Shown: positions 32,955-46,000 of the stretch, one piece after another
Numbering within the stretch: position 1 is the stretch's first letter
Layout: every line of letters starts with the position of its first letter
Source: Piromyces finnis
Lineage: Eukaryota > Neocallimastigomycota > Neocallimastigomycetes > Neocallimastigales > Neocallimastigaceae
Assembly: GCA_002104945.1 (NCBI GenBank)
Contig: MCFH01000001.1
Span: 806,001-870,000, forward strand
Direction of reading: 5' to 3'
DNA length: 64,000 bases
Position numbers and translations under genes: made by a program
Notes under the pieces: model-generated
Seen by the model: only the letters and a program-made list of their open reading frames with translations
Told to the model about the DNA's origin: nothing
Databases searched by the model: none

Positions 32955-33573
32955 GTATTAGTATTAGTATTAGTATTAGTATTAGTATTAGTATTAGTAT
33001 TAGTATTAGTATTAGTATTAGTATTAGTATTAGTATTAGTATTAGTATTAGTATTAGTATTAGTATTAGTATTAGTATTAGTATTAGTATTAGTATTAGT
33101 ATTAGTATTAGTATTAGTATTAGTATTAGTATTAGTATTAGTATTAGTATTAGTATTAGTATTAGTATTAGTATTAGTATTAGTATTAGTATTAGTATTA
33201 GTATTAGTATTAGTATTAGTATTAGTATTAGTATTAGTATTAGTATTAGTATTAGTATTAGTATTAGTATTAGTATAGTATTAGTATTAGTATTAGTATT
33301 AGTATTAGTATTAGTATTAGTATTAGTATTAGTAGTAGTAGTATTAGTATTAGTATTAGTATTAGTATTAGTATTAGTATTAGTATTAGTATTAGTATTA
33401 GTATTAGTATTAGTATTAGTATTAGTATTAGTATTAGTATTAGTATTAGTATTAGTATTAGTATTAGTATTAGTATTAGTATTAGTATTAGTATTAGTAT
33501 TAGTATTAGTATTAGTATTAGTAGTAGTATTAGTATTAGTATTAGTATTAGTATTAGTAGTAGTAGTAGTAGC
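32955..33573. repeat. (TTAGTA)n hexanucleotide array, about 100 copies
   Basis: About 620 bp of nearly perfect TATTAG/TTAGTA repeat. Interruptions are a 1-bp deletion near 33275 and three short TAG-repeat clusters near 33331, 33522 and 33557, followed by a GTT run. The Ile/Leu frame on the minus strand is repeat artefact. The unit resembles but is not the TTAGGG telomere repeat. Confidence 0.97.
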
Positions 33574-35455
33574 AATTGTTGTTGTTGTTGTAATAATAAT
33601 ATTATTATTATGTTTATTAATATTATTATTATATAATAACTAACCCCATTTAGATTATAAACCGTATTCAATAAATTAAATTATATAATATAATTATTAT
33701 TTATAAAATAAAAACATTATTAAAATTATAATACGGATTAAATATATATAATTGCATAACATATTTATACTATTTCATAATTTATTGATATTCGTATTTA
33801 GTAATATTTTACCTGTTTATTGGAAACTGTACATAGTTGTATTATGTCATTTTATGAATAGAAAAAAATTATTATTTATTCATATAACGGTAAATAATGC
33901 AAGAAAAATTACTGCCTTAAAAAAATATAAAAAAAGGGTATAGTTTAAGATGTAATAAAGAAAAAAAAAAAAAAGTTAACAAAATACAAAAAATATAAAG
34001 AATGTAATATAGATAAATTATAATAAAATAAAAAAAAAAAATAAAAAATAAAAACAGTATTAAAATGAATTTAGCATAATAATTAATTATTAAAAATCGA
34101 AATTAATAATGGTTTTAATATTTAATATCTTCAAAAATGAGATTCTAATACTATTAATAAAATAATTTAAAAAAAGTCACTAATATAAATATAAATAAAA
34201 AATAATGGTTTTACTTTTTATATATTTTATTTATTAAAAGTTTTATTTTAGACTTATTAATGTCTTTCCTACTGATATTAACATTTAATATAGTTAATTA
34301 TACAATACACTATTTTTTAAATATATATATATATATATATTAACTTTATAAATAATTAAAAAGTGTTTTTCTTCATTCTCAATCTGTTAATATTTGAAAT
34401 ATATATATGATATTTTATAATAAAATAATATTTATTCTTTATTATATTTTGTAAGAAAGACTTGACTATTTTTTTTTCTAAATATTCAATTTTATTATTC
34501 TTTAACTTAAAAAATGAAAATATCAAATGCTCTATAAACTAAAATGATTAAAACTTAAATTTTTTATATCTTTTTATTTGTCTATTTGTTTGTTTTTTTA
34601 TTATAAAATTGTATATTTTATTAATATAATTTTACTGCGCATCTTATTTAACATTAATTTAATATATATTATGCATTATTATTAACTTACATAGTATCAT
34701 CACATCACAATTGTAATATGTTTAAAATGAATTCTTTGATCCTAGCAATTAAATAATTTGAACTATATATATATAAGATTACTATGTATAATATTTTTTT
34801 GTTATCACAATGTTTTCATGTTTTCATGTTTTTTTAATATTGTAATTTCATCAATAACATTTTATTATTAATTAATTGTATTATACATTTTATATGTTTT
34901 CTTCTTTCCTTATTATTTTCAATATTAATATTAATAAATAATCCACAAAATTTTATATATTTTATTAAATTAAATAATATATTTTTTTAAAAAAAAAATT
35001 AAAAATTTTAATAATTATGAACCTTTCAGGGCCAATTTGTTGAATTTATAAAATTTTAAAAAAAAAAAAAAAAATAATATATGCTTTGTGTTTTTTTTTT
35101 TTTTTTAATTTCATTTCTTCAAGTTTCACTATTTAAATTGTCACATCTAAAAAAAAAAAAGTATTTCAGTATTACTAAATTAAAAATAGTTCAAAATAGT
35201 ATCCAAAATAAATTTTATATTAATTAAAATAAAAATCTTGTACAGCATTTTAATATTTCATAAGAATTTATTTAAAGAGAAATAAAAACATTTAATTCAA
35301 TTTTTTTTTACAATTTTCATGCCCTAATAATTTCATTGAATTTAATAGTTTATTTTAATATTTGATTTGATACATTCAGTATAAAAAAGTTAATTTTATA
35401 CAATATTTTTGCTTTATTTATAATAAATTTATAATAATATACTAAATAACCTAAA

Positions 35456-37394
35456 ATGAAATATACTTATGATAAATCTATTCCTTTAAAAAATCATTCT
35501 CCAAAGGTTTGTTTTTTAATTTTATTTTCGGAATTAAAAAAAAACATTATATATTTATATATTAACATCACATAATTTTAATAATAAAGAAATTGCATAA
35601 ACCACAGTCAGAATCAACGTAAGTACATTAAAAGAAATTAAAATACATAATAATAAATGGAATGGATATATTTAATTCTTTAATAATATAACGAATATTT
35701 CATTATTTTATTAAATCTTATTGCTTTTTAATGTAAATACGTGCTCTAAAATATATTAATATTAAAAAATTTAAAATCTTTTTTAATATATTAAAGTCAA
35801 AATTCACAAGAGAAAAGATGGTCTATAAATGACTTTGAAGTTGGTAGAGCTTTAGGAAAAGGAAAGTTTGGAAGAGTCTATTTAGCTCGTGAAAAAAGAA
35901 CAGGTTATATAGTTGCTTTAAAAGTATTACATAAAAGAGAATTAGCAAATGCTAAAATTGAAAAACAACTTCGTCGTGAAATTGAAATTCAATCTCATTT
36001 AAGGTATTGTCCATCCTATTAATATTTTTTTTAATTGTTTGTTTATTTCTTTTTATTACTATTATTATTATGTTTTATTAGTTTATTAATATCTATTGAA
36101 TTCATATAATAATGTTTATATTTTTTTGATATTATAATATCAACTTATTTTAAAAAAAAAATAAATCTAGACATGGGAACATTATAAGATTATATGGCTA
36201 TTTTTATGATAGTAAATGTGTCTATCTAATCATTGAATACGCTGCTAATGGTGAATTATATAAAAGATTAAAGCATGAAGGAAAATTTACTGAAGAACAG
36301 GCTTCAAAGGTATTTTTAATACTTTTTTAGATAATTTGTAATGTTAATATAGATTAAGCATTTGCTTAACCACTTTCATTTTGACATGATATAGTAATAC
36401 AGAAATACTCATTTTCTTTTTAAAATAATATGTTTTTTCATTAATTTTGCTTTTATTATGGTTATTAAAATAAAAAATAATAATAATAATAAATTAACAT
36501 TATAAATATAATATATATATATATTTTTATTTAATAATTATTTTGGAAATATGTATTCTTTACTATCTTTTTTTCTAAATATATATTAAATAAGTATATT
36601 AAACAAATGGCAACTGCTTTATTATACTTACATAAACGTAATGTTATTCATCGTGATATTAAACCAGAAAATTTATTACTTGGTTATAATGGGGAATTAA
36701 AAATTGGTGATTTTGGGTGGTCTGTTCATACTTCAAATGCCAGGTAACTATTTTAAAAACTAATATTTATTCATTTTTTTATTAATAAATAATCTTTTGA
36801 TAAATATATAATATTTTAATTAAAATTACATTGATGCTAATATATATATATCTATTGTTTATCATTATTAAAAACTTTTATTTCTGTTATTAAAAAATTT
36901 TAACAGTAGAAGAAGAACATTGTGTGGTACATTAGATTATCTTCCTCCAGAAATGATTGAAGGAAAAGATCATTCTGCTGCAGTTGATATCTGGAGTTTA
37001 GGAGTATTGTGTTATGAATTTTTAGTAGGTGTACCACCATTTGAAGCACCTGAAAGAGATACATATAAAAGAATTGCAAAAGTTGACTTAAGAATACCAA
37101 ATTCTCTTTCACCTGAAGCTAAAGATTTAATTAAAAGGGTAAAGCACATTTAAAAAAAAAAAGAAATAGAATAAAAATAAAAAGATACCTATTAAATAAA
37201 ATAAAAAAAAAAAAAAAAAAAAATAATAATTATTAATATATTTTTATCTCGTTATTTATTTAATGCAATTATATATTTATTATCAAAAAAAAAAAAAAAA
37301 AAAAAAGTTATTACAACATGATCCAGAAAAAAGACTACCATTAACCAAAGTATTAACTCATCCATGGATTATTAAATATAACCCACCATCATAA
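35456..37394 (+). CDS. Aurora kinase (Ipl1/ARK-type)
   Basis: Mitotic Ser/Thr kinase, expected to act in the chromosomal passenger complex. Seven exons: 35456-35506, 35590-35618, 35797-36003, 36171-36309, 36595-36743, 36907-37138 and 37308-37394, giving 297 aa, the usual size for a fungal Aurora. All key residues are present: glycine loop GKGKFGRVY (47-55), Lys69 (VALKVL), HRDIKPEN with Asp163, DFGWSVH with Asp181, activation segment [20 protein letters not shown] with Thr196 in the autophosphorylation position, and [20 protein letters not shown]. The short N-terminal tail (about 40 residues) has no obvious degron. It ends IKYNPPS. The gene lies head-to-head with a divergent Aurora paralogue whose start is 5.4 kb away, and shares three intron positions with it. 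This copy is the likely keeper of the ancestral function. Confidence 0.95.
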
Positions 37395-38770
<1,376 letters not shown>

Positions 38771-39938
38771 TTATTGGTGATTGGCTTTGTAATTTTCAAC
38801 CCATTCTTCAATTCTGTTAACGTTACTTTCCATTTCTTCAACAGTGTTACTCATTAATTCAATAACAATTTCTGGTTTGTAACTTTCTCTAGCTTCTTCT
38901 AAAACAACTTGCATAATTTCAGCTTCAACATTTTCTTCAATTTTGTGTTGTTTGTATCCTCTATAGTAAAAAAAAAAAAAAAAAAAAATAGAAAATACGT
39001 ATAATCCCATAATAAATAAATTTAATTCAGAAAATGAATTGATGATTATTTTTAAATATAATGATAAAATAATTTAAAGGCATAGTAAATATATAATATA
39101 TAATAAAATGAAGAGAAAGAGAGAAAAGGTTAATAATTGAAATGATTTCCAATTTTTATCGAAATCAATATTTTAAAATAGTTGAATAATAATATATAAT
39201 AATAGTTTTATAGTGATTTTTTCTAAATATATATATATATATGAACCTGCTTTCGAGTCTTGGGTATAAAATTTCATTATAAGTACGTAAAACAACAATA
39301 AGGTCAAACCATCTTTCTGGGAAAAAGTCACAACTGTGGAAATCAACAATATTACCACCAGCAGACATCATTTCTTCCATTTCATCAACTAACTGTTATA
39401 ATTGTTAAAATTAAAAATTATAATATATATATAATTTATATATTATTAATACAATATTTATAAAAAAGTTATATTGTTTTCTCATAGTTTTATTGGATAT
39501 AAAAATCATTTCTAATTTACTATCTTTTTTTTTTTTTATTTTTATTTCATTTTATATAAATATATAATTTTTTAAAAAAAAAAAAAAAAAAATCAACTAA
39601 ATTCGAAATTGATTTTTTTAAATTACTTAATTTTTTTAAAAAAAAAAAAAAAAATAACAATAAAAAAGAAAAATAAAAATAAAATCAATGATAATAATTA
39701 TTAGGATTTTAATTTCTTTTTTTTTTTTTTTTTTTTTTACCTTATCTTCATCAAGAATGAAAGCATCAAATTCCTTGTCGACACCTTCATGACATTCCTT
39801 TTCCTTTACAATAGTACCAACATTAATATTATTAAGTCCAGTTGCAATAGCTAATAATTCACTTGTAGTAGTTTTTCCTGTACCTGGAGTACCAGTAATT
39901 AAAATATTTGGTAATTTTCTATCAGCAGCAGTAGCCAT
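38771..39938 (-). CDS. FAP7: Adenylate kinase isoenzyme 6 / Fap7 ribosome-biogenesis ATPase
   Basis: Small nuclear/cytosolic NTPase of the AK6 family; Fap7 acts in late 18S rRNA processing with Rps14 and has adenylate kinase activity. Three exons: 39741-39938, 39247-39392 and 38771-38960, giving 177 aa, close to the about 172-aa human protein. Visible: P-loop GTPGTGKTT near the N-terminus, the AK6 hallmark [34 protein letters not shown], and a C-terminal helix with [17 protein letters not shown]. The start ATG precedes the P-loop strand ([11 protein letters not shown]), as expected. Introns are AT-rich with long T runs. Located tail-to-tail with the Aurora gene and just upstream of GDH on the same strand; no functional link is implied. 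Confidence 0.94.
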
Positions 39939-40599
39939 TTTAAATTATTTTATTAGAAAATAAAAAGTTGAAATAATAAAAATAATAATTTTAAAAAAAA
40001 AAAAAAAAAAAAGTCAAAATAAATCTATTGGATCAAAAAGATATTAAAAATAAAATCTAACCATGATCATAAAAATTTATTTCTATCATCAAAATCTAAA
40101 TTACCTAGCACCATTCACCAAATAAGATTAATGGCAATAAAAAAAACTATTTTAAATATTATTTAAAAAAATTTAACCATTTATAAACATTCTTTATTAT
40201 CAGCTTTTAAAAAAATAACACACAAAATTAAAAATATTAAATTCAAGATCTGTTTTTTGGTTTTATATTTTTTTTTATTTTTTATATTACAAATTAATGT
40301 TTTATTTTTTTTTTAATTTTTTTTACAAATTATAATAGGATAAATTATGGTATAATTGTATATATAAAACTAACGGTTATAACTCTATGACCAAAACAAA
40401 ATTGTTTAATCAAAAGATCCATTCATTTTACATAGTGACGAAATTATCTTTATTCTTTGTCTTCGATTAATTTTTATGATTTTTATGATAGTTCTTTTTT
40501 TTGCTTCCAATTATTTGGAAATGTTTTATATTTTTCCAATTATTTGGAAACTTTTAAAATATTTCTAATTTTATAAACGATAGAAGGGGGTTAAGTCGC
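39939..40599. other. AK6 promoter / GDH 3' region
   Basis: About 660 bp between two same-strand genes. Mostly AT; the only clear structure is a pair of identical palindromic elements at 40505-40549, listed separately. Confidence 0.6.
40505..40549. promoter_or_regulatory. Two identical TTCCAA-N4-TTGGAA palindromes
   Basis: A 16-bp inverted repeat, TTCCAATTATTTGGAA, occurs at 40505-40520 and again at 40534-40549, 29 bp apart. Both lie 50-95 bp beyond the GDH stop codon. In the transcript they could form two small hairpins; in DNA they could bind a dimeric protein. Role unknown. Confidence 0.55.
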
Positions 40600-42039
40600 T
40601 TACCACCAGTCACCGTGAACCTTCATGGCGTTGGCAACCTTAATGAAACCAGTGATGTTGGCACCTTGGACAAGAGATGGAAGAGCAGAAACAGCAGCAT
40701 CGGCCTTGTTAGCAGAAGCCTTAACTTCACCAAGAGCTTCACGAGTGTAGGCAGCAGAGTTGTCGACAGATTCGTTGAAGATGTTGGTCATGATGTTGTT
40801 TAATTCTTCATCAACACGAGCTGGAGTCCAGGTCATACGTTGAGAGTTTTGAGCCATTTCAAGAGCAGAAACAGCAACACCACCAGCGTTGGAGGCCTTA
40901 CCTGGAGCGTACCAGAATTGACCAGCTGGCTTACCGGCCTTAACGGATTCGTTGTAGGCAACACGGAGAGCTTCCATCTTTTGGACAGCAGCATCAGTGG
41001 AACCCATGTTGGAACCTTCAGCAATAAGGAAACATCCGGCCTTAACTAAAGCTTCAACATCATCAGCATCGTTTTCGTTTTGAGTAGCACATGGAAGAGC
41101 AATGTCAACCTTTGGAAGGTTCTTCCATGGTCTTTGGGCTGGTAACCAAGTGAAACGGTCATCCTTGATTTCTTCAAGGGAACCCTTTCTGACCTTAAGA
41201 TCGGCAATGAAGTCGATATCGGCGTGGGTGAATGGCTTGGCAGCATCCTTAACAATAAGGGCACCACGAGAGTCAGATAAAGACATAACAATAGCACCAA
41301 GATCGATTAACTTCTTAGCAGCGAATTGGGCGACGTTACCAGAACCAGAGACGGCACAGTACTTACCCTTGATGTCCTTACCCATGTAAGTAAGCATGTT
41401 TAAGACGAAGTAAATTAAACCGTAACCAGTAGCTTCTGGACGGATGAAAGAACCGTTAAGACCGTAACGGGTATCCTTACCAGTGAGGACACCAAAGTCA
41501 CGCTTTTGTTGAAGACGCTTGTAGGCACCGTATAAGAAACCAACTTCACGACCACCAACACCAATATCACCAGCTGGGACATCGATATCAGCACCAATGT
41601 GACGGTGGAGTTCAGTCATGAAAGCTTGACAGAATCTTCTGATTTCATTGTCAGACTTACCGTGTGGGTCGAAGTCGGAACCACCCTTACCACCACCGAT
41701 TGGGAGACCGGTTAAAGCGTTCTTGAAGATTTGTTCGAAACCTAAGAACTTAAGGATGGAAAGGTTAACAGATGGATGGAATCTTAAACCACCCTTGTAT
41801 GGACCAATAGCTGAGTTGAATTGGACACGGTAACCCTTGTTAACTCTGGTGTTACCTTGGTCATCTTCCCAAGTGACACGGAAAGAAACAATTCTTTCTG
41901 GTTCAACAATAACTGGAAGACATCTCTTGAGGTCTGGGTTCTTTTCGAAGACGGTAGATTCAGTTAAAGACTTGACGATTTCGTCACGAGCTTGTTCGAA
42001 TTCTGGTTCGATTCCGTGAGTGAATTCAAATTCAGACAT
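40600..42039 (-). CDS. GDH1: NADP-specific glutamate dehydrogenase
   Basis: Catalyses 2-oxoglutarate + NH4+ + NADPH to glutamate, the main ammonium-assimilation step; class I hexameric enzyme, probably cytosolic as no targeting peptide is present. One exon, 479 aa, close to the usual 450-460. Motifs: GPYKGGLRFHPSVNLSILKF, catalytic Lys in LPIGGGKGGSDFDPHGKSD, PAGDIGVGGREVGFLYG, NADP-binding GSGNVAQFAA, AEGSNMGS, and KASNAGGVAVSALEM near the C-terminus. The sequence matches fungal NADP-GDH closely. Composition and codon use differ sharply from neighbours (many GCC, AAG, ACC, GTT codons, far higher GC), typical of a highly expressed gene. A GCTTAC-type AT-poor stretch begins right at the stop. 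An AT-rich 5' leader rich in CAAAA precedes the ATG. Confidence 0.97.
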   Translation of the reverse strand: MSEFEFTHGIEPEFEQARDEIVKSLTESTVFEKNPDLKRCLPVIVEPERIVSFRVTWEDDQGNTRVNKGYRVQFNSAIGPYKGGLRFHPSVNLSILKFLGFEQIFKNALTGLPIGGGKGGSDFDPHGKSDNEIRRFCQAFMTELHRHIGADIDVPAGDIGVGGREVGFLYGAYKRLQQKRDFGVLTGKDTRYGLNGSFIRPEATGYGLIYFVLNMLTYMGKDIKGKYCAVSGSGNVAQFAAKKLIDLGAIVMSLSDSRGALIVKDAAKPFTHADIDFIADLKVRKGSLEEIKDDRFTWLPAQRPWKNLPKVDIALPCATQNENDADDVEALVKAGCFLIAEGSNMGSTDAAVQKMEALRVAYNESVKAGKPAGQFWYAPGKASNAGGVAVSALEMAQNSQRMTWTPARVDEELNNIMTNIFNESVDNSAAYTREALGEVKASANKADAAVSALPSLVQGANITGFIKVANAMKVHGDWW

Positions 42040-45000
42040 GTTTGATTTTTGTTTTGGATTTAAAATTTAATTACAAAAAAATAATTAAATAAAAAGTGTA
42101 GTGAAAAAAAGTAAACCGTGATAATTCTTCGTATTTATACTCTGAAAAAAACACACCCAAATTAAATGAATTGATTCACCATCTTAAATTAAATAATATA
42201 TAGAGTAATATATAATAGAAATATATCAAATAGCATTATAAAATGAATTGTATATTATATAATTTAATATATTGATATTATTTAAATTTTAAACTAAAAT
42301 AGTATATGATACACCGTTTCACAAATGCTTTAATAAATCTATTTTTATATTATAATATATTGTTATAATATACAAAAAATATATTATAATATAGGATTTA
42401 CCATTTAATTCTATCATAAATGTAAATATAAAAATTGTTGATAGGAAAAAAATAATAATAATTTCATACAAACTAACCCATATAAAAAACTATATTTATT
42501 TCAATACACTACAATATAAAAATATACACAGAGTTGTACTATAATTGGCAGTTTAAAATTTTTACCATTTTATTCCATTATTATCTATTGACCATAATAA
42601 AACATAATAATAAATAGTTTCTATTTTATTTTTTTATTTTAAAATCATCCTAAAGAAATGAAGCGAGCCATTTTACTTCTTTTAGCGGGACTTTAGCTAT
42701 TTATATTATTTTCAACAATTATATCATTAAATTTAATTAATGATTAATTTAAAAAGTGTATTTTTCTAATTGTCTTTTGCATAAAATCAACACTATTGAT
42801 AATCTTCATGCCTACTCATCCTACTAATTTTTTTAATAATGTGATGTGATAGTTATCAATAACTATTTCAAAGGAATAAGGAATAATTATTAATTTTTTC
42901 TATTTATTAGGATTTAAAATTAGGATGACTCTATTTTTTTTTATCTCTTATTTTTACTGATAAAAAATTAATGATGATACCCTTTTGAAAATTAATAAGA
43001 ACCATTATTACTAATAATTTCCTATCGATTATTACTATCCAATAGTGTTATCATTTATAAAAAATTTTTGATAAGAATAATAATGTAACATATAAATTAC
43101 ATTTAATTACAACGTATATTAAAATATATTTATCTTATCAATTTTTGATAAGTTTGTTTAATTTTGATAATAACTTGAATACATAATATTATAAATATAT
43201 TATAAATATATTGTATTATATTGTATTATATTGCATTATGGTATCATTTAATATTATTTTTATCTTATCTTTTTATTAAATTTTATGTCAAAGAATTTTA
43301 TTAAAATTTATATAAAGCATGGTATAAAGAAAAAAAACAACATCTTATGCATCTTATGATTATCATATATATTGATATTATTATTTATATGACTTTATAA
43401 TGCTAAATGGGAGGAATAGTGGGTGGTGGTGGTGGTGGTATTTCTATTGTTGATAGAATGATATTTATTTAGTGTTTTTGATTATATAATTAACATTTAT
43501 CTAATGGTATAATTATTTATTCATTCATTTAATAAAAGAATTTAATATTTATTTAAGTTTGAATATCATAAAAATTATAAAAATTAGAATTTCATATAAT
43601 TTACAGCGTAGTATAATGTAGTGTAATGTATTAATAGTAATAATTGGATACATAAATGTAGAAAATTAAAATTTTTATACTCTTACCAAAAAAGTAAAAT
43701 TGCCTACAGTCTAAATAAAGGTAGTTTATAGCTTTGTAAAAGGTACAAATTTGAAGAATCACTATAAAGAAACTATTGATAAAAATGGATACAAATTACA
43801 ATTTATAAAAAATAAAAGACTTTAACTGAATGTAAATTTCATTAAATTGTTTAAATATCATCATTTAAAAATTAAATAATTTGGCATTTTAAAACATTTT
43901 AAAATTTATATTTAATGACTTTGATAATAACTATTAAAACTAATGTTACAAGTCTAACATTGTTTTTTAAATATAACTACTTTTGATGAAGCACACGAAA
44001 ACTTTTATTATTTTTGAAATATTTAAATAGTTTTACTTGAATATATTTTTTAATATTTAAATAAATGCTTATTTGTTTATTTATAATTTCAGTCCTATGA
44101 CATAAGTTATAATTAAAAAAGAAAAAAATTAATAGTTTTATATTATCTGTTTATTTACTTATTTTTTAATTGTTGATTTTTAATGTTTTATTTTGTTTTG
44201 TTTTTGTAACATGAAATTTAGATTTTGGTTGATGGTTGAAACATCAAAAATCTTGACATATAAAACAAAAAATAGAAATTATATAATAATAAATGATAGT
44301 TTCTAGTGTGTAGTATTTTAATATCTTTATAAACAAATAAAAAACGGTTTATTTGGAAATTTGTTTGAACAACAATATTTTAATTCAAACATTATAATTA
44401 TACTCAATAATTATGTAAAGCAATTATGTAAAGCAATGTTTGTTAAAAAGAATTGACGTATAAAATTATAAAAATGCATATAAATATAATAAATAAAAAT
44501 TTATTTGGTGTTGATAAAATAAAATTAAATGAAAAATTGCACAATTTAATAAATTAGAAATTTATAATACAAATTCAATGTCATTGTAATTAAATGAAAG
44601 TTGATATTTTAAAAAAAAAAAAAAAAAATATTAAGGTATAACCGATCCAAAATTCAATGTCGGTAAAACATAAAACAACTCTATTTAGTAGCAGTAAATT
44701 TTTAAAAAAGAAAAAACACGAAATATTTTTTAAAAAAATAAAACGGAATTAAATTATGTATAATTATTATTCAAGTATTTTAAATCAATATCATTCTTTA
44801 TTTTTCAAAATATCCTACAGATATTATTAATGAGATAACTAAAAAAATAAAAATAAAATGGAAAAAATAGTAATTGTATAATTTATATTCAATAAATCTG
44901 TGATTTTAATTATATTATAAATTTGTTTTTATATAGACATTTCACTGTATAAATAATAGTAATGATCACTTTTTATAAAAAAAAATAGTTATAATAATAA

Positions 45001-45145
45001 AAAAAAAAGTTTTATTAAAAGTTTATATTTTTTTAATTTTATCATCTTTATTTCTATTTTTAAAAAAAATAATAATTCTTTAAATTTTTATGAAACTTTT
45101 TACATTTATCTTTATATATAATAATACAAATATCTAGGGAGGGAA
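42040..45145. other. AT-rich intergenic region, GDH upstream
   Basis: About 3.1 kb. The first 150 bp are the presumed GDH promoter and leader (a TATTTATA box-like string near 42130). A run of GGT codons at 43407-43470 gives a 21-codon glycine-rich frame with no other support. Otherwise AT-rich with poly-A runs; no gene seen. Confidence 0.6.
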
Positions 45146-46000
45146 TTATTCCTTATTTATTTTGGATTTAATATATTCATTATAGTGGAAATACATAAGA
45201 TTATAGTGTGAATTAATAACTTTATCAACATTGTTATATATAACAATTGGATTATTCTCATTGACTATCTTTACTTTTTTGTTTATCTCATTAACATCGT
45301 ATGGAATTCCATATTCTGAAAGTAAATGTTCTATTTTTTTAAATATTGGTTTGTCTTTTAGTGAACTTAGAGGTCTTAAATATAATTTTGCATATATTTC
45401 TGAATTATCAACTTCTTCACAATATTTATTAACTTCAACATAATGTGTAGCCAAGAAATAACTTTCTTTTTTAGATAAAAATTGAATAATTAAAATACCA
45501 GCTCCAAAATAACTAGGAAATTCTGTAAAAAATAAAATATAAGAATTTAAAGAATTTAAACCAATTTTTACTTCTATTGGCCATTTACTTTGTTTTTGAT
45601 CTCTTTCTTGAGTTTTATTATAATTAATCCAATCATTTCCTAATGATATTGTATTTGCAATTACTTCATACTTGTATTTAGAAGCAACCATTTTTATGTG
45701 TTCAGGTAATGGTACTTTACCTTCATTATTTAAATGAGTACGACAATATACACGTCCAGGTACACATTTATTTGAACAATTTGTTTTATCTCTTTTTATT
45801 GCCATACAAGATAAATATGTATCATTAATATTTAATTCTGACATTTCTTTGGTTGGTGCTTGAACATTATCTTCAATTTCAAGACTATTTATTATACTAT
45901 TCTTATTTAAATTTAAATTATAACTATTATTGAAAACTTCTGTAGCTTTAGTAGCAACTTTATCAATCACTGTATTGTAATATTCTATTAGATTCTCCAT
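45146..46000 (-). CDS. Orphan protein with compact Cys/His motif (284 aa)
   Basis: Not recognised as a whole. Single exon from ATG 46000 to TAA 45146. At about residues 65-90 it has C-M-A-I-x6-C-x3-C-x6-C-x2-H (ending RVYCRTH), which resembles the short C-x-A-(x)n-C...YC-x2-H zinc-binding motif found in assorted viral, phage and eukaryotic proteins of unknown role. The remaining 190 residues look folded, with alternating hydrophobic and charged stretches (SYILFFTEFPSYFGAGILII may be a buried strand-helix or one weak membrane segment) and an Asn/Lys-rich C-terminus. Codon use is like the AT-rich neighbours. Zinc binding is inference; no function is proposed. Confidence 0.72.
   Translation of the reverse strand: MENLIEYYNTVIDKVATKATEVFNNSYNLNLNKNSIINSLEIEDNVQAPTKEMSELNINDTYLSCMAIKRDKTNCSNKCVPGRVYCRTHLNNEGKVPLPEHIKMVASKYKYEVIANTISLGNDWINYNKTQERDQKQSKWPIEVKIGLNSLNSYILFFTEFPSYFGAGILIIQFLSKKESYFLATHYVEVNKYCEEVDNSEIYAKLYLRPLSSLKDKPIFKKIEHLLSEYGIPYDVNEINKKVKIVNENNPIVIYNNVDKVINSHYNLMYFHYNEYIKSKINKE

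Larger units (their letters stand above)
30011..35455. other. Shared upstream region of the head-to-head Aurora pair
   Basis: About 5.4 kb between the starts of the two Aurora-family genes, so both promoters must lie here. It contains a TTTA/TTAG tetranucleotide array (31213-31485) and a long TTAGTA hexamer array (32955-33573). A short higher-complexity frame at 32550-32618 (22 codons, KCYWRVKKNCKTP) has no support beyond composition. The rest is AT-rich. Confidence 0.6.

Noticed and set aside
32955-33573. Regular repeat considered as a CRISPR or interstitial telomere
   Set aside because: A 6-bp tandem unit without spacers cannot be CRISPR, and TTAGTA is not the TTAGGG telomere unit.
33270-33671. 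133-aa Leu/Ile repeat frame resembling a membrane protein
   Set aside because: Pure translation of the TTAGTA array.
40615-42019. Several + strand and off-frame ORFs inside GDH
   Set aside because: Shadows of a GC-richer real gene with fewer stop codons.
43407-43470. 21-codon glycine-rich frame
   Set aside because: Explained by a short GGT microsatellite; no flanking support.
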